Source: JANOSH01 sp031415695
GTDB lineage: Bacteria > Actinomycetota > Acidimicrobiia > Acidimicrobiales > Ilumatobacteraceae
NCBI GenBank assembly: GCA_031415695.1
Contig: JANOSH010000048.1
Location: forward strand, 15,120 to 79,119
Direction of reading: 5' to 3'
Length of the DNA stretch: 64,000 nt
Shown: positions 8,529-17,646 of the stretch, in pieces
Layout of the letters: each line of letters begins with the position of its first letter
Numbering within the stretch: position 1 is the first letter of the stretch
The notes under the pieces: model-generated
The model's input: the letters and a program-made list of their open reading frames with translations, nothing else
What the model was told of the DNA's origin: nothing
Database searches by the model: none
Translations under genes and position numbers: made by a program

Positions 8529-10058
8529 TTACAACGTAGACGAAGCACCGAGGCGGTTATAGAGCGAGCACAGTTGTTTGAGAAGATCGGTCTGACGAGG
8601 CAGTACCTGCTCCCACGTGAACCGCCAACCCCAATGTCCTGTGGACTGGCCGGGGAAGTTCATCCGGTGCGCTGCACCGAGGCCCAGCACGTCTTGCAAC
8701 GGGTAGATGGAAGTGTCGGCCACGCTGGCGCAGGCGGCTCGGACGAAGTCCCAGTGAATGTCAAAACCATCGGTAGCCAGGTAGTCGCGGACATGACCGC
8801 GAACGTCGTCGGACAGACTCGCCCACCAGCCAACCGACGTGTCGTTGTCGTGGGTGCCGGTGTATACGACGGTGTCGTGTTCGTGGTGGTGAGGCAGGTA
8901 CGTGTTCGAGGCATCGTTACCGAACGCGAACTGTAAAATGCTCATACCTGGAAGGTTAAATGCCTTGCGCAACTCCACAACGTCAGGCGTTATAACACCT
9001 AGGTCCTCGGCAATGATGGGCAGCGGGCCGAGGGCGGCATGGATCGCGTCGAAAAGGCCCCGCCCGGGACCAGGTTGCCACACGCCGCGAACCGCTGTCG
9101 GCTCGCTCGCCGGAATCGCCCAGTGCGCCGCAAAACCTCGGAAGTGATCGATTCGCACGATGTCGACCAAATCGAACGTGCGCCGAATTCGTTCGACCCA
9201 CCACTCGTACCCGTCGGATGCGTGCACGCTCCACCGGTACAACGGGTTGCCCCAGCGTTGACCGTCGGTAGTGAACAGATCTGGAGGAACGCCAGCGACG
9301 TTTATCATGTGTCCCAGTTCATCGAGCTCGAATAGCTCGGGACGTGCCCACACATCGGCGCTGCTGTACGACACAAAGATTGGCGCGTCGCCGATGATCA
9401 GTACGCCTCGATCATTTGCATACGCCTTCAACGCCGCCCACTGTCGAGCGAAACACCATTGGCCGAACTTCCAAAAAACGATGTCTTGCGCGTGTTCGTC
9501 GGCAACCATCGATAGCGTCGCGCCGACTCGATTCCGAACGTCGGGATCCCACGTGCTCCAGTCGCCAGTACCAGTCTTGGCCGACAGCGTCATGTACAAC
9601 GCATAGTCGTCGAGCCAGGCCGCATGCCGCTGGCAGAACCCGGCAAAGTCTTCAAGTTCAGCCGGCCCGGCCAACTGTCCAAATCGCACGGCAGCGCGGG
9701 CAAGGCGTTCCATACGAAATGGGATGGCGGAAGCAAAATCGATGCGATGAGCGTCGCCGGACAGATCGGCTAGGTCCTCGGTTGGGTCCTCGGCTAGGTC
9801 CTCGTCATCGAGCCAACCCCGCTTTCCAAGCTCAGCCAGGTTGACCATTAGAAGGTTGCCGGCGAATGCCGACGAACTCATATACGGCGAGTTGCCCGTA
9901 CCGATTTCACCGAGCGGAAGGATCTGCCACAACTGTTGACCGGCCGACACCAGCCAGTCGACGAATCGGTAGGCATCGTCACCAAGGTCGCCCGACCCGT
10001 GGGGGCCGGGCAACGATGTCGGATGCAAGAGCACGCCACTTGAACGGGCGAAACGCAT
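8529..10058 (-). CDS. malQ: 4-alpha-glucanotransferase (amylomaltase, GH77)
   Basis: 509 residues, the usual length for a compact GH77 enzyme. It disproportionates maltodextrins in glycogen turnover in the cytoplasm. The N-terminus RSSGVLLHPTSLPGPHG is diagnostic. Catalytic regions are visible: VRIDHFRGF (nucleophile Asp), IIAEDLGVI (acid/base Glu) and TGTHDNDT (third carboxylate). The gene follows glgP by 5 bases, forming a glycogen/maltodextrin degradation pair: GlgP phosphorolyses linear chains and MalQ re-elongates the short remnants. Confidence 0.97.
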   Translation of the reverse strand: MRFARSSGVLLHPTSLPGPHGSGDLGDDAYRFVDWLVSAGQQLWQILPLGEIGTGNSPYMSSSAFAGNLLMVNLAELGKRGWLDDEDLAEDPTEDLADLSGDAHRIDFASAIPFRMERLARAAVRFGQLAGPAELEDFAGFCQRHAAWLDDYALYMTLSAKTGTGDWSTWDPDVRNRVGATLSMVADEHAQDIVFWKFGQWCFARQWAALKAYANDRGVLIIGDAPIFVSYSSADVWARPELFELDELGHMINVAGVPPDLFTTDGQRWGNPLYRWSVHASDGYEWWVERIRRTFDLVDIVRIDHFRGFAAHWAIPASEPTAVRGVWQPGPGRGLFDAIHAALGPLPIIAEDLGVITPDVVELRKAFNLPGMSILQFAFGNDASNTYLPHHHEHDTVVYTGTHDNDTSVGWWASLSDDVRGHVRDYLATDGFDIHWDFVRAACASVADTSIYPLQDVLGLGAAHRMNFPGQSTGHWGWRFTWEQVLPRQTDLLKQLCSLYNRLGASSTL

Positions 10059-10063
10059 TGGCG

Positions 10064-12505
10064 TCAGCGGCCCAGCGGTTCGATGTTCCAGATTTCGTCG
10101 GCATAGGCCCGGATGGTTCGATCCGACGAGAACGAACCCATGCCGGCCACATTGGCGATGGCCTTAGCCGCCCATTGATCTGGGTGCTGGTACAACGCGT
10201 CGACTCGACCCTGCGCCTCGATATAGGCGGCATAGTCGGCCAACAGCAGGTAGTGATCTCCGCCCCACAGCAGCGAGTCGACAAGTGAGCGGTAGCGGCC
10301 CGGCTCGGTGGGTGAAAACACGCCACCGGAAATAGCATCGAGTACCGCTTTGAGTTGGCTGTTGCCCTCGTAGTAGCGCATCGACTGGTAACCGCTGCGA
10401 CGCAGTTCTACTACCTCGGAGGTTCGGAGTCCGAAGATGAAAATGTTGTCGTCGCCGACATTCTGGCGGATCTCGATATTGGCGCCATCGTCTGTGCCGA
10501 TGGTGATGGCACCGTTCAACGCCAACTTCATGTTTCCGGTACCCGATGCCTCGGTACCGGCCGTGGAGATCTGCTCGGACAGATCGGCGCTTGGCATCAC
10601 GAGTTCCGCCACCGACACGCTGTAGTTCGGGATGAAAACCACCTTGAGACGGTTACCGATTCGAGGGTCGTTGTTGACCGTCACGCCGACGTCATTAATC
10701 AGCCGAATGATGGACTTTGCAGTCACATACGACGACGCGGCCTTCCCGGCAAATATGACCGTTCGTGGCACCCACTCGGCCTGCGGGTTAGCCACAATCG
10801 CCTGATAGCGGGTGATGACATGCAAGATGTTGAGAAGCTGTCGCTTGTATTCATGGATTCGTTTGACCTGAACGTCGAACAGGCTGTCGGCGCAGAGTTC
10901 AATACCGGTGACATCGGTGATGTACTCGGCCAGACGCTGTTTGTTTACCTTCTTGATGGCCATGAACTCCGCTTGGAAATCGCGGTCGTGTTTGTACGTT
11001 GCGAGTCCGGCAAGTTGATCTAGATCAAGACGCCAGCCGTCGCCGATAGTGCGATCGAGCAAACCTGCGAGGGACGGATTGGCCTGCGCCAGCCACCGCC
11101 GAGGGGTCACGCCATTCGTCATGTTGGTAAAGCGGTCGGGCCACATCGCAGCAAAGTCTGCGAAGATCGTCTGGACCAACAGGTTCGAGTGAAGCGCAGA
11201 AACGCCGTTCACCTTGTGGCTACCCACAATGGACAAATGCGCCATTCGTACACGACGCTCGCCATTTTCGTCGATGAGAGATAGGCGACCCAGGAACGCC
11301 GAATCATCCGGACGGAATCGTGCGGCTAGCTCCAAGAACTCTTGGTTGATTCGAAAAATGATTTCAAGGTGACGCGGCAGCACCTGCTGCATCAGCGCCA
11401 CCGGCCAGGTCTCCAAGGCCTCGGGCATGAGCGTGTGGTTGGTATACGAGAACGTGCGGCCACAGATAGCCCATGCCTCGGTCCACGCCATGGTGTGTTC
11501 GTCGACGAGCACCCGCATAAGCTCCGCGACACCGATGGCAGGATGGGTGTCGTTGAGATGGATAGCGACTTTGTCGGCGAGGTTGGCGAGCGTACCGTGC
11601 TCGTCGAGGTGCCGGGCAAGGATGTCGTGAACCGAAGCGGCAACAAAGAAGTACTCCTGACGAAGCCGCAGCTCACGTCCAGCGGGCGTGCTGTCGTTCG
11701 GGTAGAGAACCCACGAAATGTTCTCGTACTCGTTCTTCACGCTGGCGGCGCGGGCGTAGTCACCGATGTTGAACGCGTTGAGGTCGATCTGGGCGGGGGC
11801 CGACGCCTTCCACAGTCGCAGGGTGCTGACCTTGTTTGTGCCGTGGCCAGGTACAACCATGTCGTAGGCCTTGGCTGCAACCTCTCCGGCCGGACGCCAG
11901 ATTGACGTTGTGCCAGTGCGTTCTACCCAGCCACCAAACTGCACGCGGTGGCTGATACCGGGCCGAGGGAATTCCCAAGCGCTGCCGTTCTCTAACCACG
12001 AGTCGGGGTACTCGATCTGGCAGCCATCTTGAATCTGCTGCGCAAACATCCCGTGCTCGTACCGAATGCCGTAGCCAAACGATGGCAAACCAACAGTGGC
12101 CATTGAGTCGAGGAAACATGCGGCCAACCGACCAAGGCCACCATTGCCCAACGCCGCGTCGGGTTCGCAGTCGGCAACATCTTCGAGCGACTTGGCATGC
12201 GCCGCTACCGCACCGCCTGCGGCGTCGGTCATGCCCAACGACGCAAGTGCGTTCGACATCGTGCGTCCCATCAGGAACTCCATCGACAAGTAGTAGACCC
12301 GCCGAGCTTTGGCGGAACGCTCCATGGCCTGGGTTTCAACCCAACGGCGCGACAGTTCTTCTCGAGCGTGCTGGGACACGGCACGCATGAGGTCATTCGA
12401 CGACGCGTCGGCCGTAGCAACCCCGACTGTTTCGACGAGATGCAGTTCTATCCCGGCTTGCACTGCCGTGGTGGGTGAATGGTCGAGCGATGTCACAACA
12501 GACAT
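10064..12505 (-). CDS. glgP: Glycogen/maltodextrin phosphorylase
   Basis: 813 residues, a full-length GT35 phosphorylase. It releases glucose 1-phosphate from alpha-1,4-glucan. Features include 'RVYYLSMEFLMGRTMSNALA', 'ALGNGGLGRLAACFLDSMAT' and the pyridoxal-phosphate site EASGTGNMKLALNGA with the PLP lysine. 'IHEYKRQLLN' is the expected late signature. The ATG at 12505 is followed by a typical N-terminus. Together with malQ it makes a glycogen-use operon on the minus strand. The 106 bases upstream, before the small membrane-protein gene, should hold the promoter, although I cannot point to convincing hexamers. Confidence 0.97.
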   Translation of the reverse strand: MSVVTSLDHSPTTAVQAGIELHLVETVGVATADASSNDLMRAVSQHAREELSRRWVETQAMERSAKARRVYYLSMEFLMGRTMSNALASLGMTDAAGGAVAAHAKSLEDVADCEPDAALGNGGLGRLAACFLDSMATVGLPSFGYGIRYEHGMFAQQIQDGCQIEYPDSWLENGSAWEFPRPGISHRVQFGGWVERTGTTSIWRPAGEVAAKAYDMVVPGHGTNKVSTLRLWKASAPAQIDLNAFNIGDYARAASVKNEYENISWVLYPNDSTPAGRELRLRQEYFFVAASVHDILARHLDEHGTLANLADKVAIHLNDTHPAIGVAELMRVLVDEHTMAWTEAWAICGRTFSYTNHTLMPEALETWPVALMQQVLPRHLEIIFRINQEFLELAARFRPDDSAFLGRLSLIDENGERRVRMAHLSIVGSHKVNGVSALHSNLLVQTIFADFAAMWPDRFTNMTNGVTPRRWLAQANPSLAGLLDRTIGDGWRLDLDQLAGLATYKHDRDFQAEFMAIKKVNKQRLAEYITDVTGIELCADSLFDVQVKRIHEYKRQLLNILHVITRYQAIVANPQAEWVPRTVIFAGKAASSYVTAKSIIRLINDVGVTVNNDPRIGNRLKVVFIPNYSVSVAELVMPSADLSEQISTAGTEASGTGNMKLALNGAITIGTDDGANIEIRQNVGDDNIFIFGLRTSEVVELRRSGYQSMRYYEGNSQLKAVLDAISGGVFSPTEPGRYRSLVDSLLWGGDHYLLLADYAAYIEAQGRVDALYQHPDQWAAKAIANVAGMGSFSSDRTIRAYADEIWNIEPLGR

Positions 12506-12611
12506 ATCCTTCGCAGAGGCTGCTAGCGGGGAACCGAGAGGCTATGGCATGGACGCAGTCGCCGCTACAGATCGGACGAATCCCGACGGATTCTTACCGT
12601 GGTGGGGGTTC

Positions 12612-13178
12612 TCACCGTGGAGAGTGGGTATAGGTCACGTGCGACTCGACAAGCCGGTCGAACGTACGGCGTTCAGCGCGAATGGGCCACCACAGGTACA
12701 AGAAGATCTCCATCGGACGCCACATGGCCACCCAAGGGGCGACCGCTAGGCCCTCTTGAACCAGATCGACAAAGGCTGTGTTGGACGGCGACTCAATCAA
12801 CCGCGAAATCGTTGTGAAGACGGCCATCACGGCGAGTCCGATTACCAGACTGATCCGACCCTCGCGCCACAGCCGAGACAACCGACGACTGGCATCCCAA
12901 CGTCGGTAGGCAAAGTGATTGTGAATCCCATCACTAACCGCCGACTCGCGCCCCTCAAAGCTTGCGTCGGCTACCCGCACTGCAATCGACACAGGTACCC
13001 GGCCCGGTTGTTCTTGGGCCCAGTCGGTAATCCACCCGGCAATCTCGACATCGAGGTCTCGCAAGTGGAGCGGGTGCGGATCGATAGGGTTGAACAGGTC
13101 CTCTACGGTGTCGACGCGGACTTGAATCGGTCCCTTGCTCGGATCGAAACCTCGGATTGCCCAGTCACGTGTTTCCAT
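12612..13178 (-). CDS. Hypothetical membrane protein
   Basis: About 188 residues from ATG 13178 (METRDWAIRGFDPSKGP); the frame is open further upstream, but that would overlap the divergent TIGR03862 gene. The N-terminal half is soluble (about 1-85, 'VRVDTVEDLFNPIDPHPLHL'). One clear membrane segment lies at about 109-128 (ISLVIGLAVMAVFTTISRLI), and a second hydrophobic stretch rich in Trp lies at about 140-170. I do not recognise a family. The layout, a cytoplasmic N-domain followed by two hydrophobic helices near the C-terminus, is seen in conserved actinobacterial proteins of unknown role. Divergent start codons are 18 bases apart. Confidence 0.7.
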   Translation of the reverse strand: METRDWAIRGFDPSKGPIQVRVDTVEDLFNPIDPHPLHLRDLDVEIAGWITDWAQEQPGRVPVSIAVRVADASFEGRESAVSDGIHNHFAYRRWDASRRLSRLWREGRISLVIGLAVMAVFTTISRLIESPSNTAFVDLVQEGLAVAPWVAMWRPMEIFLYLWWPIRAERRTFDRLVESHVTYTHSPR

Positions 13179-13196
13179 GACCCGTAACCTTGCCAG

Positions 13197-14453
13197 GTGC
13201 ACCCCGCAACCGCGACGATCATCGGTGGCGGACCCGCAGGTCTTATCGCGGCCGAAGTCATTGCGCAGGCCGGGTTTCAGGTTTGTTTGTACGAGCAAAT
13301 GCCGTCCGTGGGTCGAAAGATTTTACTCGCCGGCCGAAGCGGCCTGAATCTCACGCACAGCGAACCACTCGAACAGATGCTCGGCAAGTTCGGGGCAGGC
13401 GGGAATGAGCTTGAACGTGCCCTACGAAACTTCGGACCTGCGGAGCTGCGAGCATGGTGTGCCGACCTAGGCCAAACAACATTCGTCGGATCAAGCGGAC
13501 GCGTTTTTCCGACATCGCTGCGGGCCACTCCGCTTCTGCGAGCATGGCTCGTCCGGCTAGCCGACCTAGGCGTGATCATCCGGCCCCGGCATCGTTGGGA
13601 GGGGTGGGGAACTCATCCCACCGGTGCCGTTGATCCTCGGATCTGCCGGTTTCGACAGCCCGATGGAGCGATTATCGACGTCCGCAGCGACGTTGTTGTT
13701 ATGGCTCTTGGTGGCGCGAGTTGGCCGCGGGTCGGCTCCGACGGTGCATGGGTTAAGTTCTTCGCTCACGCCAACATCAGTGTCCATCGCCTGCGGCCCG
13801 CCAACTGCGGGGTGCACATCGCGTGGACACGTACATTCGTCGAACGGTTCGCGGGGCAAGCAATCAAGAACACCGCGCTCACGGTCGAGAGCACAACTGT
13901 CCGCGGCGACATCTCCGTCACCAAAACCGGGCTGGAAAGCGGCCCGATCTATAACCATTCGGCTGCCACCCGCAATGCGCTTGACCGGGACGGATTCTGC
14001 ACGATTTACGTCGACCTGCATCCCGACTTGAGCATCGTCGCGCTCCACGACCGGCTCGCTCGACGCCGACCCAAAGAGTCGGTGTCGTCGTCGCTGCAAC
14101 GGTTGCTCGGATTGACGCCTGTGGCCATCTCTTTACTGCGCGAGGCAACCACGAACGACATACCCAACGATTCGCGAACACTTGCGGAGTTGGTCAAGGC
14201 GGTGCCGCTTACTGTCACATCGACGGCCTCAATCGACCGAGCAATATCAACCGCGGGTGGCGTGGCGTTCGGCGAACTGAACGAGTCGTTCATGCTGCGC
14301 CGGCTACCGGGGGTTTTCGTTGCGGGCGAAATGCTCGATTGGGAAGCACCGACAGGTGGCTACCTTCTACAAGGCTGCTTCAGCACCGGGGTGGCCGCCG
14401 CGACCGGTGCTGTGAACTGGTTGACGCCTACCCAGTCGGCGTCAGACTTGTGA
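13197..14453 (+). CDS. TIGR03862-family NAD(P)/FAD-dependent flavoprotein
   Basis: 418 residues from GTG 13197. It belongs to the HI0933/BaiN-like flavoproteins, specifically the TIGR03862 subgroup. The FAD-binding Rossmann motif is IIGGGPAGLIAAEVIAQAG. It is followed by 'SVGRKILLAGRSGLNLTHSE', the hallmark loop, and a C-terminal FAD segment 'GGVAFGELNESFMLRRLPGV' with 'GEMLDWEAPTGGYLLQGCFS'. The reaction is not defined for this subgroup; relatives reduce bile-acid intermediates or are of unknown function. Its 3' end overlaps the 3' end of the decayed esterase gene by 26 bases. Confidence 0.85.
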   Translation: MHPATATIIGGGPAGLIAAEVIAQAGFQVCLYEQMPSVGRKILLAGRSGLNLTHSEPLEQMLGKFGAGGNELERALRNFGPAELRAWCADLGQTTFVGSSGRVFPTSLRATPLLRAWLVRLADLGVIIRPRHRWEGWGTHPTGAVDPRICRFRQPDGAIIDVRSDVVVMALGGASWPRVGSDGAWVKFFAHANISVHRLRPANCGVHIAWTRTFVERFAGQAIKNTALTVESTTVRGDISVTKTGLESGPIYNHSAATRNALDRDGFCTIYVDLHPDLSIVALHDRLARRRPKESVSSSLQRLLGLTPVAISLLREATTNDIPNDSRTLAELVKAVPLTVTSTASIDRAISTAGGVAFGELNESFMLRRLPGVFVAGEMLDWEAPTGGYLLQGCFSTGVAAATGAVNWLTPTQSASDL

Positions 14454-15141
14454 GGATTGCAACCAACTCGGCGGGACGATTCGCTGGAACCAGGTGATTG
14501 GTTGCAACCTCCTCATAGCGCCAAAACGGCGACGCCTTCGCACGGATGGCCGCCTGCCAGAATGCTCCAGAGCCATCGGCATCGTTCGGGTCAGCGGTTG
14601 CTTTGATGTACGTTCGAGTGAATGGCCACTCCTCAAGCGGATGATCCAGGCCAACGGCCTCGCTGAAGGTTCCCGCCGGTTGCGCTACCCGCCGAGCCAA
14701 CTGCCATGCCCCCTCCGCGGGGTCATCGAACTCTCTGGGTCGGGGAGCGATCTGCCAGTCGTCACCCAATTCAATTCGACTCTCGCCTGAAGCGCCCCGC
14801 AACGCATCGATGCTCTCGCCGTGAGCCGGCACAAACGCATCGAGGTAGACAAGATGCCGCACCCGATCACCGATGTGGCGCAATGCACCTGTGACCACGG
14901 CACCGCCATAGGAGAAACCGACCAGCACAATGTCGTTGAGGTCCTCGTACAACACGTGGTTGACCACGTCGCGAATGTGCGTCGAGAGGGTGACCTGGCT
15001 AGACGCCAGATGAACACGCTCGCCAATTCCCGTTAGCGACGGCGTGCTTACCTCGTGGCCTTGAGCACGAAGCAAAGGACGCACCAATCGATACGTCTGA
15101 GCACCAGACTAGGCACCGTGAACGAGCACGTAGGTGCTCAT
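14428..15141 (-). pseudogene. Alpha/beta hydrolase interrupted by an in-frame TAG at codon 11
   Basis: On the minus strand, ATG 15141 opens MSTYVLVHGA, then codon 11 is TAG (15111-15109), then the frame continues SGAQTYRLVRPLLRAQG to the end. Family members have HGAW at this point, so the amber replaces the expected Trp (TGG to TAG) in the oxyanion-hole motif. The remainder is intact: 'THIRDVVNHVLYEDLNDIVL', the nucleophile elbow GFSYGG, 'HLVYLDAFVPAHGES', and a C-terminal His in 'NHLVPANRP'. A downstream GTG at 15087 could only start a protein lacking the HGxW strand. It lies 3 bases after another decayed gene. This is a probable pseudogene unless the base call is wrong. Confidence 0.85.
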
Positions 15142-15144
15142 GAT

Positions 15145-15751
15145 TCAGTTCCAGATCCGGGCGGCCGTTCGGACAACCAACTCGAGTTTCGCCCACTGAT
15201 CGGCCTCGGTCATGTCATTGCCTTCGACGGTGCTGGCAAATCCACATTGCGGGCTCATGCTCAACTGATCGAGCGGCACAAAGCGCGCCGAGGTCAGGAT
15301 CGTCGCCCCGTTCAACGGCAGCGGCCCGCATCGCAGGATCACACAGGTACGCCAAGTTGGTGTCATCGAGCTGCACGTGCCGACATCCTGCCATGTACAA
15401 CGACGACAGCTCGCGTCGGTAACACTCGGCTAAGTCGGCGAAGAACAGCTCCAGGTCGGGATACGCCGTGATATCGATACCTGCTCGGCCTCCGCGAAAG
15501 TGCACCATAGTCGGTGACGGAATACAGACCTTGGCTGTTTGGTGTGTGCAGGACGCCAGGTAGCTGTAGTCGTCAACCTGAATATCGTGAGTGTGACGCA
15601 GCGGCCCGGCAACGGTGAGTTTGGGAGGCGTCATCTGTACCGTGTTCGCTGAATCGGAGCTAGCGGCGATGTTGCCCGTAACTACAACACCCTCAAGTTG
15701 TTCGAGAAAGTCAGGCTCCAGCACCAGGCCGAGGTGGGCAAGCCGATGGAT
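15145..15751 (-). pseudogene. Remnant of MetE-like (YxjG-type) methyltransferase with internal deletion
   Basis: Two out-of-frame minus-strand pieces align to consecutive parts of the cobalamin-independent methionine-synthase-like family. The upstream piece (to about 15305) carries 'IPSPTMVHFRGGRAGID', 'AGCRHVQLDDTNLAYLCDP' and RGDDPD. The downstream piece reads 'RFVPLDQLSMSPQCGFASTV' and 'DQWAKLELVVRTAARIW', ending with TGA at 15147-15145. In intact relatives about 100 residues separate these blocks. Here they abut at about 15290-15305 with a frame change, so an internal deletion removed the segment containing the second metal-ligand region. No proper N-terminal zinc/substrate domain is seen. 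It was probably an operon partner of the adjacent interrupted hydrolase. Confidence 0.75.
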
Positions 15752-15759
15752 GGCCGCCC

Positions 15760-15924
15760 AAGTTGTGCTACATCACCTACGAGAAGGCTCAGTCGGCCCG
15801 CGAAAAGATGGAGTACCTCCGGTCACGTGGTCTGGGCAGTCTGATCCTGTGGGCTGCTCCGCAAGACCGGCGGGCAAACGGTACCTACCCGGTGCTCGAT
15901 GCACTGATGGCAGCACGGGGTTAA
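15760..15924 (+). pseudogene. C-terminal fragment resembling a GH18-type glycosidase barrel
   Basis: On the plus strand a frame ending in TAA (15922-15924) reads KLCYITYEKAQSAREKMEYL, then RSRGLGSLILWAAPQDRRAN and GTYPVLDALMAARG. The pattern (substrate-side Tyr, helix, 'GLGSLILW' strand, final helix) resembles the last strand and helix of family 18 chitinase-like barrels. I see no upstream catalytic part; the sequence just upstream belongs to the MetE-like remnant on the other strand. It is best read as a gene fragment. The family assignment is tentative. The next 158 bases to the exporter gene show nothing recognisable. Confidence 0.4.
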
Positions 15925-16082
15925 CCGACTGACCGAGGACCTCAGTGCGCCACAGCCGCGGTGATATCGAGACCATGATCTCGGGTATCGCCGTGGCCGT
16001 CTTGTAAGTCGTCGACCCCAAGTTGCTGCATGAAAGCAGCAAACCATCATCGCGCTGAGACAGTGATTCGGGCTAGAACGAA

Positions 16083-17108
16083 GTGGTGAAACCTGGGCTC
16101 GTCTTCGAAGACGTTCGACAGCTTCTACCCAAAAGACGAGACCTCTCTGGACTCGCCGTGGCGGGAACCGTCGTTGCTGTTGCGTTCATGGTTCATCGAC
16201 GTTCAACGACGGTGAGTCCGCTGGTCGTGTCGGTCGCCATTGGTGTACTTCTTGCCAATCTTGGCGTCGTCAACGATCGTATGCGACCCGGGCTCGCGTT
16301 CGGAGCGAAACGCCTCCTTCGCGTGGGTGTGGTGCTTCTCGGCACGCAACTCGCGGCACGCAACGTGGTGAGCCTCGGCGGCCCGGGTATTGCCGTCGTG
16401 CTCGTGGTCGTGGTCGCAACCTTTTTCGGAACCCAGTGGCTTGGGTGCCGACTCGGGCTCAGCGGGCCTATGAGTCTGCTGGTTGCGACTGGGTTTTCGA
16501 TCTGCGGTGCCTCAGCGGTGGCAGCCATTGAACCAGTATCGGGAGCCGATGAGGAGGAGGTCACCTACGCAATAGCGATGGTCACCTTGTGCGGTTCGCT
16601 GGCCATCGTGGTATTGCCACTTGTCAACCGTCTCTGGCTGAAGCTCGACGACGATGCCTTTGGCTCGTGGGTAGGGGCGAGCGTGCACGACGTTGCCCAG
16701 ACCGTCGCAGCGTCCTCGGCGGTAAGCAACGAGGCCCGTTCCGCAGCGGTCATCGTCAAGCTCACCCGGGTCGTGTTGTTGGCACCACTGGTAGCCGGCG
16801 TCAGTGTTTGGAGGCGCCACCAGGGGTCCACGTTCGCTTCGGACAGGCGACCGCCGATCCTGCCGTTGTTCGTGGTTGGCTTTCTCGCTGCGATTGCGCT
16901 TCGTTCGACCGGATGGCTGTCGGCGCCGACAATCAAGACACTCAAATCGGTCGAACAGGTTTTGCTAGCGATGGCACTTGTGGGGCTGGGAACGGGTGTG
17001 CAGTGGTCCAAGCTTCGACGAGTTGGTGGCCGACCCCTCGTTTTGGCGCTTGCGAGTTGGGTGTTTATCGCGGCCCTCTCCTTAGCCGGCGTCGTGATCA
17101 CCCAGTAG
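16083..17108 (+). CDS. YeiH-family putative sulfate exporter
   Basis: 341 residues from GTG 16083 (the adjacent GTG 16086 is also possible). It is a polytopic membrane protein of the YeiH/YadS (Cons_hypoth698) family, annotated as putative sulfate exporters; transport has rarely been tested. About ten hydrophobic segments are visible, for example SPLVVSVAIGVLLANLGVV, RVGVVLLGTQLAA and PLVAGVSVW. Family motifs include 'LLVATGFSICGASAVAAIEP' and 'WVGASVHDVAQTVAAS'. The gene follows the decayed patch and stands alone on the plus strand. Confidence 0.87.
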   Translation: MVKPGLVFEDVRQLLPKRRDLSGLAVAGTVVAVAFMVHRRSTTVSPLVVSVAIGVLLANLGVVNDRMRPGLAFGAKRLLRVGVVLLGTQLAARNVVSLGGPGIAVVLVVVVATFFGTQWLGCRLGLSGPMSLLVATGFSICGASAVAAIEPVSGADEEEVTYAIAMVTLCGSLAIVVLPLVNRLWLKLDDDAFGSWVGASVHDVAQTVAASSAVSNEARSAAVIVKLTRVVLLAPLVAGVSVWRRHQGSTFASDRRPPILPLFVVGFLAAIALRSTGWLSAPTIKTLKSVEQVLLAMALVGLGTGVQWSKLRRVGGRPLVLALASWVFIAALSLAGVVITQ

Positions 17109-17169
17109 TTGGCGACGCGCCACCAAGTAATTGTTGACAAATCACATCGGGATTGTCGAGAATGATCAC

Positions 17170-17646
17170 ATGGCTCTTGTCTCGCCCACATCAGCTACCG
17201 CTGCGACCACGTTTCGGGCCTCCGGTGCGTTTGGTCGACGCGACGCACTGCTGTTGACCGTACTTGCCGTTTTGACGGCAGGGATCTGCATCGTCGATCT
17301 GCCAGGTAGCGAGCGAGTTATCCCCCTGGCTGCTCTGGCCGCGGTTGCTATTGGTTGGGTGCGATCCCGACACGAGCACTGGTTGGTAACCGGTACAGGC
17401 ATCACGCATCGGCGGTGGATCACAACCAACACGGCCGCAGTCTCGTCGGTGCAGTCAGTTGAAATCGTGCGCGACGGCCATGGTCTCGCCGACGAAGTTC
17501 GTTTCGTGGCTCCCGGCGTGTCTATCCCCGTTTCGTTGTACGACATCCAGTCGCAGCCCGATTTCGCGGCCGAACTTCGTCTGTTGTTGGCTGGAGCCGT
17601 CGATCAGGCCGTGCCGGGCGCCGACACGGCACTCGCACTGCTCTGA
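17170..17646 (+). CDS. Small membrane protein with PH-like domain
   Basis: About 158 residues from ATG 17170 (MALVSPTSATAATT); a TTG at 17131 is a less likely start. Two adjacent hydrophobic helices (DALLLTVLAVLTAGICIVDL and VIPLAALAAVAIGWV) are followed by a soluble region. That region has the strand pattern of bacterial PH-like domains: 'HWLVTGTGITHRRWITT', 'VSSVQSVEIVRDGHG' and 'EVRFVAPGVSIPVSLYDIQS'. Function is unknown. The 3' end overlaps the convergent Gfo/Idh gene by 43 bases. Confidence 0.65.
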   Translation: MALVSPTSATAATTFRASGAFGRRDALLLTVLAVLTAGICIVDLPGSERVIPLAALAAVAIGWVRSRHEHWLVTGTGITHRRWITTNTAAVSSVQSVEIVRDGHGLADEVRFVAPGVSIPVSLYDIQSQPDFAAELRLLLAGAVDQAVPGADTALALL

